A DNA stretch of 52,422 bases from Avoscillospira sp045579045 (lineage in GTDB: Bacteria > Bacillota > Clostridia > Oscillospirales > Oscillospiraceae): positions 1-52,422 of the forward strand of contig JAZNLL010000001.1 of assembly GCA_045579045.1 (NCBI GenBank), read 5' to 3'. This document shows positions 22,680-31,911 of this stretch, in pieces; position 1 is the stretch's first letter, and each line of letters begins with the position of its first letter. A program made the translations under genes and the position numbers. Below the pieces are notes generated by a model. It was not told the origin of the DNA. It made no database searches and was given only the letters and a program-made list of their open reading frames with translations.

Positions 22680-23443
22680 TGAAAGTACTGCTGATTCTGG
22701 TGGACGGTATGCGTCCCGACTCCCTTGTGGATATTCCCCAGGTGGAGGAAATGAAGAAAAAAGCGGCCTACACCCTGAAGGCCGATACGGTTTTCCCCTC
22801 TGTGACGCTGCCTTGCCACATGTCTTTGTTCCACAGTGTGACGCCCATGCGCCACGGCACCACCACCAACACCCATGCACCGCAGGTGCGGCCTGTGAAG
22901 GGCCTGTTTGATGTGCTGGCGGCCAGCGGAAAGATCTGCGGCATGTTCTATAGCTGGGCCCAGCTGAGAGACCTCTGCCTGCCCGGCAGTCTGGCCCGCA
23001 GCTCCTATTGGGGCGGCTGGGAGGCTGGCTACGAAGAGGCAACCGATCGGTTGGTGAAGGAATGCATTCCGTTCCTGCAGGAATCCAAACCCGATTTCAC
23101 CTTCCTCTATCTGGGCGCTCCCGATGAAGCCGGTCATGCCCACGGCTGGATGGGCGAAGAATACCTGCAGTCTGTCCGGAACAGCTGGGAGTATATCGAG
23201 AAGGTTCTGGCCTCTCTGGATGAGAACTGGACGGTGCTCATCACCGCCGACCACGGCGGTCACGACCGCCACCACGGCACGGAACTGCCGGAGGATATGA
23301 CCATTCCCTTCTTTGCTATGGGCAAGGATTTCGAAGCCGGCAAGGAACTGGAGAATGTGAGTATTCTGGACTATGCTCCCACCGTCACTAAACTGCTGGG
23401 TGTGGAACCCAACGGAGAATGGGAAGGCAAGAGCCTGATTTAA
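22679..23443 (+). CDS. type I phosphodiesterase/nucleotide pyrophosphatase family, copy 2
   Basis: The 254-residue paralogue of the previous gene keeps every active-site motif (ILVDGMRPDS, FPSVTLPCHMSLFH, LGAPDEAGHAHGW, ITADHGGHDRHHGTE). The N-terminal and C-terminal thirds are nearly the same even at DNA level, while residues 75-140 differ strongly (LCLPGSLARSSYWGG in place of VSRPESLYDSLFINS). That pattern suggests a tandem duplication with divergence in the substrate-facing part. The start overlaps the stop of copy 1. Confidence 0.88.
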   Translation: MKVLLILVDGMRPDSLVDIPQVEEMKKKAAYTLKADTVFPSVTLPCHMSLFHSVTPMRHGTTTNTHAPQVRPVKGLFDVLAASGKICGMFYSWAQLRDLCLPGSLARSSYWGGWEAGYEEATDRLVKECIPFLQESKPDFTFLYLGAPDEAGHAHGWMGEEYLQSVRNSWEYIEKVLASLDENWTVLITADHGGHDRHHGTELPEDMTIPFFAMGKDFEAGKELENVSILDYAPTVTKLLGVEPNGEWEGKSLI

Positions 23444-23479
23444 ACGAAAAAACTCGCCTTTTGGCGAGTTTTTTCGTTT
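23442..23479. terminator. bidirectional terminator
   Basis: A 17-bp perfect stem (23442-23458 with 23463-23479) with A- and T-runs lies between convergent genes and contains parts of both stop codons. Confidence 0.9.
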
Positions 23480-24314
23480 ATGGAATGAGCTTCCTGGCAA
23501 GTTCTGCCAGCTTTTTCAGTTCCTGCTCATATTCTTCGTTGGGCAGGTCTTTGCTGGGCAGCGTTTCCAGAGAAAGAACACCCTTGTAGGCGATATCGGT
23601 CAGAGCCTTGGTGAAGTCCGCCCAGTCGATGATGCCGGTGAAAGGGAAGGCATGGGCATCCCGGGTGCGGTCGTTGTCGTGGACATGGAGCGTCTTCACA
23701 TGTTTTCCCAAAAGACGCAGGCCGTCACCGACATCTTTGCCGTGGAAGATGGCGGCATGGCCGGTATCGAAGCAGACTTGGAAATCCTCATCGTTCATCT
23801 CTTCCACAAAATCCAGAATGTGCTGCGGTGTGGACAGGGGGTACGGATTCATGGGCATGTTTTCAAAGCAGATGATAACGCCATGTTTTTTTGCTTCCGG
23901 TAGAAGCTTTTTCATAAAATCCCGGGTAAGGTCCACGGTCAGGGCGATTTCATCTCCCTCAGGCGCACCGCCAAAGGGGAACAGGGGATGGATGACCCAG
24001 TATTTACAGCCCAACTGTGCCGTCATGGCGATGGACTGCACCATTTTTTCAAAGCGTTCGGCGCGGTCTTCTTCGGTAAGGTCTTTCGCAGGCCATCGCC
24101 AGGGACCATGAACCTGACAGAAGGTAATGCCTGCGGCATCTGCCAGCCGCTTTTCCTTTTCTATCATAGTGGGATCGGTATAGTAAAGGCTTTCTGTGTT
24201 GGCGAGATCCAGATCCACACAGTCGTAGCCCAGTTCTTTCAGCTTTTCGTAATGCTTGTCGCCCCAGCGCCCGTATAGGTCGTGACGCATTTTGGCAGAG
24301 AGTCCCAGTTTCAT
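23478..24314 (-). CDS. sugar phosphate isomerase/epimerase (AP-endonuclease-2-like TIM barrel)
   Basis: The 278-residue protein fits PF01261: N-terminal KLGLSAKMRHDLYG, CQVHGPWRWP, YWVIHPLFP, metal ligands in ICFENMPMN (Glu), VCFDTGHAAIFHG (Asp, His), TLHVHDND (His, Asp) and LSLETLPS (Glu). The group includes sugar isomerases, epimerases and inosose enzymes using a divalent metal. AAAGGAG precedes the ATG. It converges on the phosphodiesterase genes and may act on the same substrate stream, but no specific sugar is shown. Confidence 0.88.
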   Translation of the reverse strand: MKLGLSAKMRHDLYGRWGDKHYEKLKELGYDCVDLDLANTESLYYTDPTMIEKEKRLADAAGITFCQVHGPWRWPAKDLTEEDRAERFEKMVQSIAMTAQLGCKYWVIHPLFPFGGAPEGDEIALTVDLTRDFMKKLLPEAKKHGVIICFENMPMNPYPLSTPQHILDFVEEMNDEDFQVCFDTGHAAIFHGKDVGDGLRLLGKHVKTLHVHDNDRTRDAHAFPFTGIIDWADFTKALTDIAYKGVLSLETLPSKDLPNEEYEQELKKLAELARKLIP

Positions 24315-24420
24315 ACATAGGCTCCTTTCATTTTGCTGATGCCATGTTATAACAAAAACGGAGAAAAGTCAATTTAACCTTTTCAAAAATCAGAAAAAAA
24401 GGTGAAAATACGGAAAGGAC

Positions 24421-24449
24421 TTGATTTTTTATCTGTATTGCGGTATAAT
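24421..24449 (+). promoter_or_regulatory. promoter of the MgtC-family gene
   Basis: TTGATT (24421-24426) and TATAAT (24444-24449) are 17 bp apart, 31 bp before the start. Confidence 0.75.
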
Positions 24450-24479
24450 CGCAAAAATGCTTTGAGAGGGGAAGATTGA

Positions 24480-25196
24480 ATGGAACAGATCAGAATTTTT
24501 TTGGAAGCCAGTCCGTTGGATCTGACTGCCGGTGTAATTGCCTTCCGGCTGTTTTGCGCCTTGGTGATCGGCGTATGCATCGGCATTGACCGGGAACTGA
24601 CCCGCCGCCCTGCCGGACTGCGGACACATATGCTGGTGGCCTTGGGCGCCTGCGTGGTCATGATTACGGGACAGCTGATTTTTGCAGAATACAGCCCTCT
24701 GGGCGCTACCCCCGATCCTGCCCGTATGGCAGCCCAGGTGGTTGCCGGTGTCGGCTTTTTGGGTGCAGGCACCATCATGCGTGAGGGTTTGTCCGTTCGT
24801 GGCCTGACCACTGCTGCCAGCCTTTGGGCTGTGGCCTGTCTCGGTATGGCCGTGGGCGGCGGCTACTATGCCCTCGGTCTCTTCGGCACGGTATTCATGC
24901 TTGTGACCCTGATCGTCTTTGACTGGCTCCAGAAGGTCATGATGAAGGATCGGTACATCCAGTTTTCCTATGTGATGGAATGTCGGGATCTGGCAGAGGG
25001 TCTGCGGCAGCTCCATGAGATGGCGGAAAAGTGCGGTATGGGTCTGCACAATGTGGAGGCAAAGAAGGATTCTGCCAAGGGCGGTACCATCACCTTCCGT
25101 GCTGAGTGCAAGGGTAAGCACGCAGGCGATCATGCCAGAGCGTTCCATGCCAAGCTGCTGGAACTGGAATTGGTGACGGAGGTCGCAGCGGTGTAA
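24480..25196 (+). CDS. MgtC/SapB family membrane protein
   Basis: The 238-residue protein has the four-helix MgtC core: RLFCALVIGVCIGIDRELTR, RTHMLVALGACVVMITGQ, VVAGVGFLGAGTIMREGLSV and the LTTAASLWAVACLGMAVGGG phrase. A cytoplasmic ACT-like C-terminal domain of about 85 residues follows. Family members are linked to magnesium homeostasis and acid survival. It is a single-gene unit with its own promoter and terminator. Confidence 0.92.
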   Translation: MEQIRIFLEASPLDLTAGVIAFRLFCALVIGVCIGIDRELTRRPAGLRTHMLVALGACVVMITGQLIFAEYSPLGATPDPARMAAQVVAGVGFLGAGTIMREGLSVRGLTTAASLWAVACLGMAVGGGYYALGLFGTVFMLVTLIVFDWLQKVMMKDRYIQFSYVMECRDLAEGLRQLHEMAEKCGMGLHNVEAKKDSAKGGTITFRAECKGKHAGDHARAFHAKLLELELVTEVAAV

Positions 25197-25237
25197 CAAC
25201 AAAAAAAGACACCCATTCGGGTGTCTTTTTTGTTGTT
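25195..25237. terminator. bidirectional terminator
   Basis: A long A-run/T-run hairpin (core GACACCC/GGGTGTC, loop ATTC) lies between convergent genes and touches both stop codons. Confidence 0.9.
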
Positions 25238-26147
25238 ATTTCCACAATTCTGCCGGGTAGTGACCCTCGGCTTTCAGCTTTGCGATGCTGGCCTGCACAC
25301 CGGGCAGGTCTTCCCGATAGGTGACACCGTACCAGCGGGCAGGGCATCGGAGCACTTCGATGGTGCCTTCGCCGCTGCGCAGCAGAGTATCAGCAATACC
25401 GGGAAGATAGAACTCCGCCTTCAGAGGATTCTGGGGGACAGTGTTGGTCAGGAACTCTTTGAACAGTCCTTCCAGCTTGGGCAGAACTTCCTTCTGGAAA
25501 CCCCAGAAGTTCAAAGATACGATGGTGCCGGCGGTCAGAGACACTTCGCCGTCTTCCGTCTGGTCTGCCATGGAGCCATCTTCATGACGGACAATCTTCA
25601 GCCGTTCCACAACGGAAGTCAGATGACCGGTCTCATCCACAGAACAGACACCTCTGGAAACGGAACCGTTTTCCGTCAGGGTGTTTTCCAGTGCATAGCC
25701 AACCATAGCATGCTCCGTGGGAGCGCGGTCGGCGGAGAGGAACTTTCCAATGACCTCAAAGGCCTCTTTGCCATAGAAATCATCGGCATTGAGAACCGCA
25801 AAGGGTCCGTCGATATAAGGCATGGCTGCCAGAGTGGCATGTCCGGTGCCCCAGGGCTTGGTGCGGCCTTCGGGGATGGAGAAACCTTCGGGAATATCCG
25901 TCAGCTTCTGATAGGCATAAGCCAGTTCCACATGGGGACGGATGCGCGTGCCGATGATTTCCTCAAAGGTTTCGGTCATTTCTTCCTTGATGATGCAGAT
26001 GACCTTACCGAAACCGGCACGGATGGCATCAAAAATGGAGAAATCCATCATAAAATGACCCTGCTCGTCCACAGGGGTCATCTGTTTCATGCCGCCAAAG
26101 CGGCTGCCCATACCGGCGGCCATAATCACAAGAATCGGTTTTTTCAT
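25236..26147 (-). CDS. NTP-transferase family nucleotidyltransferase
   Basis: The 303-residue protein has the GT-A type nucleotidyltransferase motif (VIMAAGMGSRFGGMKQMTPV), a metal-binding LNADDFYG motif near 130 and the substrate phrase TKPWGTGHATLAA. It is shaped like glucose-1-phosphate thymidylyl- or uridylyltransferases, which charge sugar phosphates with a nucleotide. TTGGAGG precedes the ATG. It stands alone, divergent from the LTA-synthase-like gene, so a role in envelope polymer precursors is possible. The exact sugar and nucleotide cannot be told. Confidence 0.85.
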   Translation of the reverse strand: MKKPILVIMAAGMGSRFGGMKQMTPVDEQGHFMMDFSIFDAIRAGFGKVICIIKEEMTETFEEIIGTRIRPHVELAYAYQKLTDIPEGFSIPEGRTKPWGTGHATLAAMPYIDGPFAVLNADDFYGKEAFEVIGKFLSADRAPTEHAMVGYALENTLTENGSVSRGVCSVDETGHLTSVVERLKIVRHEDGSMADQTEDGEVSLTAGTIVSLNFWGFQKEVLPKLEGLFKEFLTNTVPQNPLKAEFYLPGIADTLLRSGEGTIEVLRCPARWYGVTYREDLPGVQASIAKLKAEGHYPAELWK

Positions 26148-26307
26148 GAAAGTACCTCCAATCGGCAGTACATGTTATCTATATAATGATAGAACCAAAA
26201 ACTCTTTGTGTCAACCTTACTTTTTCACAGAAATTGTTGAAAAAAACAGGGCAATATGCTAAACTTATTCGGGATTTTTTCAAAAAGTGAGAGGTCTGAT
26301 CCGAAAA

Positions 26308-28884
26308 ATGAAAGAAAGAAAGAACTGGGCCGCCCTGGCTGCGGCATTTTTGACCCCTGTTTATCTGGAACTGGTGCTGCACCTGTTCATTTATAAAACT
26401 TTGGGTCTGCGAATCGTCTATCCCATCCTCTTTGCATTGGCATGGGGTTCTGCGGTCTGCTGCATTTGCAGCGCGCTGCCGAAAAAGGCGGGAAGCATCG
26501 TTTTATGCGTGCTGGTGGGCATTTTGACGTTGTATTTTGAGATTCATCTGGTCTATAATTCCATATTCGGTGAATTTATGTCGCTGATGCAGATGTTTAC
26601 CGGCGCGGCGGCTGTGACCAACTTCTTCAAACAGATGCTCCATGGCATCCTGCAGGTCTGGTATCAGATCATCATTCTCCTGCTGCCGCTGGCGGCGACC
26701 ATCACCCTGACCTGTGTGAAGCTTCTGTGGTTCCCCAAGTGGAACTGGCAGCGACCTGTGTCAGCGCTGGTCATCTGCGTGCTGCTGCACTTTACCGCTG
26801 TGGGTATCATGGCTTCTGCCGGTACCGGCGCTTACACCGTTTTTGGCCTTTACAACAGCCGCAACACCGGCACGGAGATCAGCGTCAACAACCTTGGTCT
26901 GTTGACCACCACCCGTCTGGAGTGCAAGTATATGCTGTCTCTGGACGGAGAGGAATTGCCCGGTGCCTATGCCACCGGCGGCAGCTATGTACTGGACCCT
27001 GACAAGACCTATAACATGCTGGAGATCGATCTGGAAGCTCTGTCTGCTTCCAGAACCGATACCAATCTCAAGAATCTGGATGACTACTTCCTTGGCATCA
27101 TGCCCACGGAGCAGCATGAATATACCGGTACTCTGGAAGGCTATAACCTGATTACGATTTGCGCCGAGTCCTTCTCTCCCTTGCTCATTGATCCCGTTCG
27201 GACACCTACCTTATATAAGCTGGCCAATAACGGCTTTGTCTTCGAAAACTTCTTCGGCACCTACGGCAGCAACACCACCAACGGCGAATATACCTTCTGC
27301 ATGGGCAACTATCCCGATATGTCCAGAAGCAAGGCCGCTGCCAGCTTCTTTGCCTCTCAGTTCAACTTCCTGCCCTTCTGCCTGGGCAATGAATTCCGTA
27401 CGGAAGGCTATCAGACATGGGCCTATCACAACTACTCCGGTGAGTATTATTCCCGTCGGGACACCCATCCCAACATGGGCTACGATCAGTTCCAGGCTGC
27501 CGGCAGCGGACTGGATATCGAGATCAACTGGCCTTCCTCTGATCTGGAAATGATCGAGGATTCTGTGGAAGATTACCTGTCGGTTGACAAGCCCTTCCAT
27601 GTGTATTATATGACTTTCTCCGGTCACTATCAGTACGACTGGGAAAACCCCATGAGCCTCAAGAACAAGGCCATGACGGAAGGTCTGCCCTATTCCGAGA
27701 CCGTCAAGGCTTATATCGCCTGCAATCAGGAGCTGGAACTGGCACTGGCAAAGCTCATGGAGAAGCTGGAAGAAGCCGGTGTGGCGGACAAGACTGCCAT
27801 CGTGCTGACCAACGACCACTACCCCTACGGACTTACCGATGAACAGTACAATGAACTGGCAGGCAAGACTGTGGATACGGTCTTTGAAAAGTATCGCAAC
27901 AGCTTTATCTGCTATGTCCCCGGTATGGAGCCTGTGACCGTAGATACCTATTGCAGCACGGTGGATATTCTGCCCACCATGCTGAACCTCTTTGGCCTGC
28001 CTTACGACTCCCGTCTGCTGGCCGGCAGAGATGTGCTGTCCGAGGGCGCCAGCGGTATGGCAGTCCTCTCCGATGAAAGCTTCATCACCAAGGATTATGG
28101 CTTCAACGCTGCCAACGGACAGGTGACGGTGTTCACCGATGGCTATACGGTGGACGAGGCGGATCTGGCTCGCCGCCAGAGCCTCATTCAAAGCCAGTTC
28201 CGGGTCTCTCTGGATGTGCTGAACCGTGACTATTATGAGCACACTGTGCCCAAGACCCAGGAGCAGATGGCAGAGGAAAAGGAAAACAAAGAGCAAATTA
28301 CCCTGCCCTTTACGGATATCCCTGAGGGAAAGAGCACCGACTGTCTGGAGTTCCTCTGGGGCAACGGTTATCTGGAGGCTGCCTCCGAGACGAAATTCGG
28401 CTACGATGCCAAGGCGACTTACGCTGAATTTTTGGATGTGCTGTTCCGTATGCACGGCTCTCCCGATCTGAGCAACACCTGGGTTTACCTGGGCAGCGGA
28501 AGCAAGCCCAATATGACCGGTAAATACCTGCCTGCCGTCAAGTGGGCGGCTCACAACAAGCTCCTCAATGTCTATCCGGAGAATATGGACAGCTACCGCA
28601 GTCTCTACCGCACCCATGCGGCGGTGACACTGATGAAATATGCCGCATCCATGGGTATTTCCACGGAGGTGGACGATCAGGAACTGCTGAATCAGATGGC
28701 GGCAGAGCATCCCGAACTGTCCTGGCAGGAGTGCCATGCCCTTCACTGGTGCTATAACCACCTCATCATTCAGGGTTCCGGCGGCAAGCTGCGGACAGTC
28801 ATGGACAGTGACCCCGTCCTGACCCGTTACGACATGGCAAGAGTGATCTATCACTTCTGGCTGTACGTCATGCAGGGAAGTTAA
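26308..28884 (+). CDS. LTA-synthase-like sulfatase-family protein with SLH-like C-terminus
   Basis: The 858-residue protein has about five N-terminal membrane segments (residues 7-180), then an extracellular LtaS/phosphoglycerol-transferase domain (about 275-600). Active-site motifs are ICAESFSP (Glu), YGSNTTNGEYTF (Thr nucleophile) and LTNDHYPYG (Asp, His). After a charged linker (about 640-670) the tail resembles S-layer homology repeats (FTDIPEGKSTDCLEFLWGNG, TYAEFLDVLFRMHG, DMARVIYHFWLYV). The ATG at 26308 has a weak GAGAGGT site; a GTG at 26287 has none. LtaS enzymes polymerise glycerol phosphate; an SLH tail is not usual. Confidence 0.87.
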   Translation: MKERKNWAALAAAFLTPVYLELVLHLFIYKTLGLRIVYPILFALAWGSAVCCICSALPKKAGSIVLCVLVGILTLYFEIHLVYNSIFGEFMSLMQMFTGAAAVTNFFKQMLHGILQVWYQIIILLLPLAATITLTCVKLLWFPKWNWQRPVSALVICVLLHFTAVGIMASAGTGAYTVFGLYNSRNTGTEISVNNLGLLTTTRLECKYMLSLDGEELPGAYATGGSYVLDPDKTYNMLEIDLEALSASRTDTNLKNLDDYFLGIMPTEQHEYTGTLEGYNLITICAESFSPLLIDPVRTPTLYKLANNGFVFENFFGTYGSNTTNGEYTFCMGNYPDMSRSKAAASFFASQFNFLPFCLGNEFRTEGYQTWAYHNYSGEYYSRRDTHPNMGYDQFQAAGSGLDIEINWPSSDLEMIEDSVEDYLSVDKPFHVYYMTFSGHYQYDWENPMSLKNKAMTEGLPYSETVKAYIACNQELELALAKLMEKLEEAGVADKTAIVLTNDHYPYGLTDEQYNELAGKTVDTVFEKYRNSFICYVPGMEPVTVDTYCSTVDILPTMLNLFGLPYDSRLLAGRDVLSEGASGMAVLSDESFITKDYGFNAANGQVTVFTDGYTVDEADLARRQSLIQSQFRVSLDVLNRDYYEHTVPKTQEQMAEEKENKEQITLPFTDIPEGKSTDCLEFLWGNGYLEAASETKFGYDAKATYAEFLDVLFRMHGSPDLSNTWVYLGSGSKPNMTGKYLPAVKWAAHNKLLNVYPENMDSYRSLYRTHAAVTLMKYAASMGISTEVDDQELLNQMAAEHPELSWQECHALHWCYNHLIIQGSGGKLRTVMDSDPVLTRYDMARVIYHFWLYVMQGS

Positions 28885-28892
28885 AAGAAAAA

Positions 28893-28926
28893 CAGACACA
28901 TGGGAAAACCATGTGTCTGCTTTTTT
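28893..28926 (+). terminator. terminator between convergent genes
   Basis: An 11-bp perfect stem (28893-28903 with 28909-28919) with GAAAA loop is followed by CTTTTTT. Confidence 0.88.
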
Positions 28927-28927
28927 G

Positions 28928-29650
28928 TTAGCTGAGCGAAAGAAGGGAAACAACTGCCCCATCCAGAAAAACGGCAGCGAAAAAGACAGCGGTGGTCAGA
29001 AGTGGGAACAGGATATCCCTCAGCGTCACAGAGGAAACGTAGTATTCCGTTCGACTGCCGCCGCCAAAGCCTTTGCTTTCCATGGCAGCTGCCAATGCCT
29101 CTGACCAGCGGATGGTTTTGACCAGCAGCGGCTTCAGAAGAGCCGGTGACCATGGCATCGGCGAAAGCCCACGAGCCTGAAAAGCGGCCCTTGCCTTGCG
29201 ATATTCCTGTGTCATATTGGGCATCGTGTTCCAGGCTGCCAGCAGACCGTAGGCAAATTTAGCCGGAAGTTTCAGCTGCTGCCGGGCAGAACGAACCAGA
29301 TCCATCGCATCCGTTGTCAGAACAAAGAGAAGTCCCAGACCGGCAAAAGCCAGCACACGGGAAGAAAGCTGCAGTCCGTTCCATGCGGCACTGCCGGCGA
29401 AGAGGTCATAATGCAATGCCAAATGAGAATCGGAAGGGAAATGCATGCCGGTAAAAAACAGGGCAATTGCCGAAAGAAAAATCGGTATCATGGTTGCAGC
29501 CAGAGCTTTTCGATTACATTTCCACAACAGGACAGCGGCAAGGCTTATGAGGAAAACCAGCAGATTTAAAACAGGGGAATAGAAAAACAAAAGCAAAAGA
29601 GTGGGGATGAGAATCCCGATGAATTTACAGGTGGGATTAAGATCTTTCAA
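28928..29650 (-). CDS. ykoC: ECF transporter T component (YkoC-like)
   Basis: The 240-residue membrane protein has five or six hydrophobic segments and the two coupling-helix motifs of EcfT/CbiQ proteins (MTQEYRKARAAFQARGLSPM and a later RWSEALAAAMESKGFGGGSR). It links the S component to the ATPase. It is the last gene of the TPP-controlled operon and overlaps the ATPase gene by 14 bases. The stop lies just before a terminator that also serves the convergent gene. Confidence 0.9.
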   Translation of the reverse strand: MKDLNPTCKFIGILIPTLLLLFFYSPVLNLLVFLISLAAVLLWKCNRKALAATMIPIFLSAIALFFTGMHFPSDSHLALHYDLFAGSAAWNGLQLSSRVLAFAGLGLLFVLTTDAMDLVRSARQQLKLPAKFAYGLLAAWNTMPNMTQEYRKARAAFQARGLSPMPWSPALLKPLLVKTIRWSEALAAAMESKGFGGGSRTEYYVSSVTLRDILFPLLTTAVFFAAVFLDGAVVSLLSLS

Positions 29651-31037
29651 AAAGTTTTCCCTCCCTCATGTGATAAATATGATCGGCAAAGCTCTCCGCC
29701 AGCAGTGTATCGTGGGTGGAGAAAATCAGCGTCAGCCCATCTTGTACCACATGGCGCTGAAGCTCTTCCATAATGGCCAGAACATTGGCCCGATCCTGTG
29801 CATAGGTGGGCTCATCGCAAATGAGAATGCCGCAGCGGTAGGCCAGCAGGGCGGCGGTTCCCAACCGCCGCTGCTGCCCCTGACTGAGCATATAGGGGGA
29901 GAGATTTCTGTGCCGCCACAGACCGATCTCCTGCAGGATGCGCTTGGCCTCCTCTGTTTTTCCGCCCAGAGAAACGCCGATCTCATCCCATACGGTGTCC
30001 GCCACAAACTGATCCTGTGGGTTCTGAAACACAAAGCCCATCATACGGCCCAGCTGTTTTCGGCGGATGCATTTCAATTCCATTCCATCGACAAGGATGC
30101 TTCCTTCATAGGTCTCCATGCCGCACAGAGCATGGAAAAATGTGCTTTTTCCGCAGCCGCTCGGGCCGAGAATGGCATGAATCTTCCCTGCTTCAAAGCA
30201 AGCGGAGAGCCCGTCCAAAATCGGCTGGCTGCCTTTCCGAACCGTAAGGTTCTGTACGGAAATCGCTGTGCCGCCCACTTGTTTTAAGGGCAATTCTGTT
30301 TGGTAAGGCTGAGAAAACCGTGCCGGGAGGGAGGGAGCGGTTTGGCAGACTTTGCCGTCGGCGGACAGCTCGATCCATTCATCCGGCGCATTTTTCCAAA
30401 GACCGGGATTGTGATCCACAGCGACAATGCCGACACCGAGTTCCTGATGAAGCCGATGCAGTTTGCCGACCAGTTCGGCGGCAGATTCTTCGTCAATGTT
30501 TGCAAAGGGTTCGTCCAAAAGCAGCCAACGGGGCTGCAGGACAATGGCACAGGCCAGCATGGCCCGTTGCTTTTCACCGCCGGAAAGCGTCGTGAGCCGT
30601 CGGGTACGAAGGTGGGAAATGCCGCAGAAATCCAGTGCTTCTGCCAGTCTCTGATCCATCTCATCTACGGGCAGAGATATATTTTCCATGCAGAAGATGA
30701 GCTCCTGTTCCACGGTATCCATACAGAACTGAAGATCGGGGTTCTGGAACATCATGCACAGAAGAGACGCTCTCTTTTCAGGCGGCAGACTGCCGGGATC
30801 CACACCGTCCACCGTGACAGAGCCGCTGCGGAGGAAGCCGCCGTTGGCAGGATAGATACCTGCTGCCAGATACAGGAGGGTGCTTTTTCCGCAGCCGGAA
30901 GGCCCGGTAATGACGGTAAAACGATTGGCCCGGACGGTCAGATCAACTTGCTCAAGGGTGTTTCGTCCGGCGGTCTCGCTATAAGAAAAACAGATGTTTT
31001 TCCAGCGGATACAGCGGTCATCGTGGCAGAAATTCAT
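29637..31037 (-). CDS. ykoD: ECF transporter ATPase with two fused ABC domains (YkoD-like)
   Basis: The 466-residue protein carries two complete ABC domains in one chain. Walker A motifs are GPSGCGKST at about 44 and 293; signatures are LSGGEKQR and a degenerate LSQGQQRR; Walker B motifs are WLLLDEPFANID and ILICDEPTYAQD. This is the YkoD arrangement of group-specific ECF transporters for thiamine or its precursors. It overlaps the genes on either side. The second signature with Gln-Gly-Gln-Gln in place of Gly-Gly-Glu-Lys is unusual but may be tolerated in one half-site. Confidence 0.92.
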   Translation of the reverse strand: MNFCHDDRCIRWKNICFSYSETAGRNTLEQVDLTVRANRFTVITGPSGCGKSTLLYLAAGIYPANGGFLRSGSVTVDGVDPGSLPPEKRASLLCMMFQNPDLQFCMDTVEQELIFCMENISLPVDEMDQRLAEALDFCGISHLRTRRLTTLSGGEKQRAMLACAIVLQPRWLLLDEPFANIDEESAAELVGKLHRLHQELGVGIVAVDHNPGLWKNAPDEWIELSADGKVCQTAPSLPARFSQPYQTELPLKQVGGTAISVQNLTVRKGSQPILDGLSACFEAGKIHAILGPSGCGKSTFFHALCGMETYEGSILVDGMELKCIRRKQLGRMMGFVFQNPQDQFVADTVWDEIGVSLGGKTEEAKRILQEIGLWRHRNLSPYMLSQGQQRRLGTAALLAYRCGILICDEPTYAQDRANVLAIMEELQRHVVQDGLTLIFSTHDTLLAESFADHIYHMREGKLFERS

Positions 31038-31899
31038 TGGTATACTCCGTTGCCCGCCGCTTGTCGTAAAGTCCCTGCTCGATCATAAAATCTGCCATGG
31101 GGTCCCAGCGACGGGGATGGATGTAACCCCAGTGACCGGTTTCGTCCAGCAGGATATTTGCCAGATGACGCTGACCGTCGATGAGGACCTGATCCGGCGT
31201 ACCGGCAGGCATGAATTCTTTGACAAACATGACACTGCCATCCGGGTCGGCAGCAGCCTCCTGATAGCCCCGGTCAGCGGCATAGAGCAGGGCACGGATG
31301 GCATCGGGATGTTCCTCCACCAACTGTCTGGTGGCACCCAAAGCAGGGGCGCAGAAATCAAACTTCGGGTCTACATCGGCAAAGGCGAAATAGTTGATCT
31401 CCTTTCCTGCCAGACGAAGAACCTGATTTTCCCAGTATTCATAGACCCAGGTGGCATCTGCGATCTCACCCAGAACGGAGAGGATATCGGGAACATTCAT
31501 AGGCACCAGTTGGATCTTGCTGTAGTCGCCGCCGTCGGTACGGACGGCATCACCCACCAGTGCATGGAACCAGTCCAGTGTCCAGTGGGTCAGCCGCTTG
31601 CCTTCCAGCTTGGCAGGAGAGGTGATACCGGCTTCCTTCAGAGAGACAATGCCGGAATCGCATTTCTGCGTGAAGGTGGCAACGGCGGTCATGTCGGTGC
31701 CTTCCATCATGTTCACCAGCATGGAGGTGGCAGGGCCGCAGATCATATCGGCACCGCCGAAATCCATGATATTGTGAGGAATACCGGAGATCTCCACATC
31801 CACACCGGCTTCATGGAAATACCCCTTTTTCTGTGCCAGCAGCAGGCCGGTATGTACGGTGTTGGGGAACCAGTCCAGAACGATTTTGACCTTTTTCAT
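31018..31899 (-). CDS. NMT1/THI5-like (ThiY-type) binding protein without signal peptide
   Basis: The 293-residue protein starts MKKVKIVLDWFPNTVHTGLL, the hallmark of ThiY/THI5-like pyrimidine-binding proteins, followed by KKGYFHEAGVDVEI and GADMICGPATSMLVNMMEG. Position in a TPP-riboswitch operon between S and A components supports binding of thiamine, its pyrimidine part or a degradation product. There is no signal peptide or lipobox, although usual ABC binding proteins are exported. It may therefore act in the cytoplasm, as a carrier, sensor or enzyme. The ATG at 31899 follows GAGAGG; a GTG three codons earlier overlaps it. Confidence 0.85.
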   Translation of the reverse strand: MKKVKIVLDWFPNTVHTGLLLAQKKGYFHEAGVDVEISGIPHNIMDFGGADMICGPATSMLVNMMEGTDMTAVATFTQKCDSGIVSLKEAGITSPAKLEGKRLTHWTLDWFHALVGDAVRTDGGDYSKIQLVPMNVPDILSVLGEIADATWVYEYWENQVLRLAGKEINYFAFADVDPKFDFCAPALGATRQLVEEHPDAIRALLYAADRGYQEAAADPDGSVMFVKEFMPAGTPDQVLIDGQRHLANILLDETGHWGYIHPRRWDPMADFMIEQGLYDKRRATEYTNEFLPR

Positions 31900-31911
31900 A
31901 GGGCACACCTC

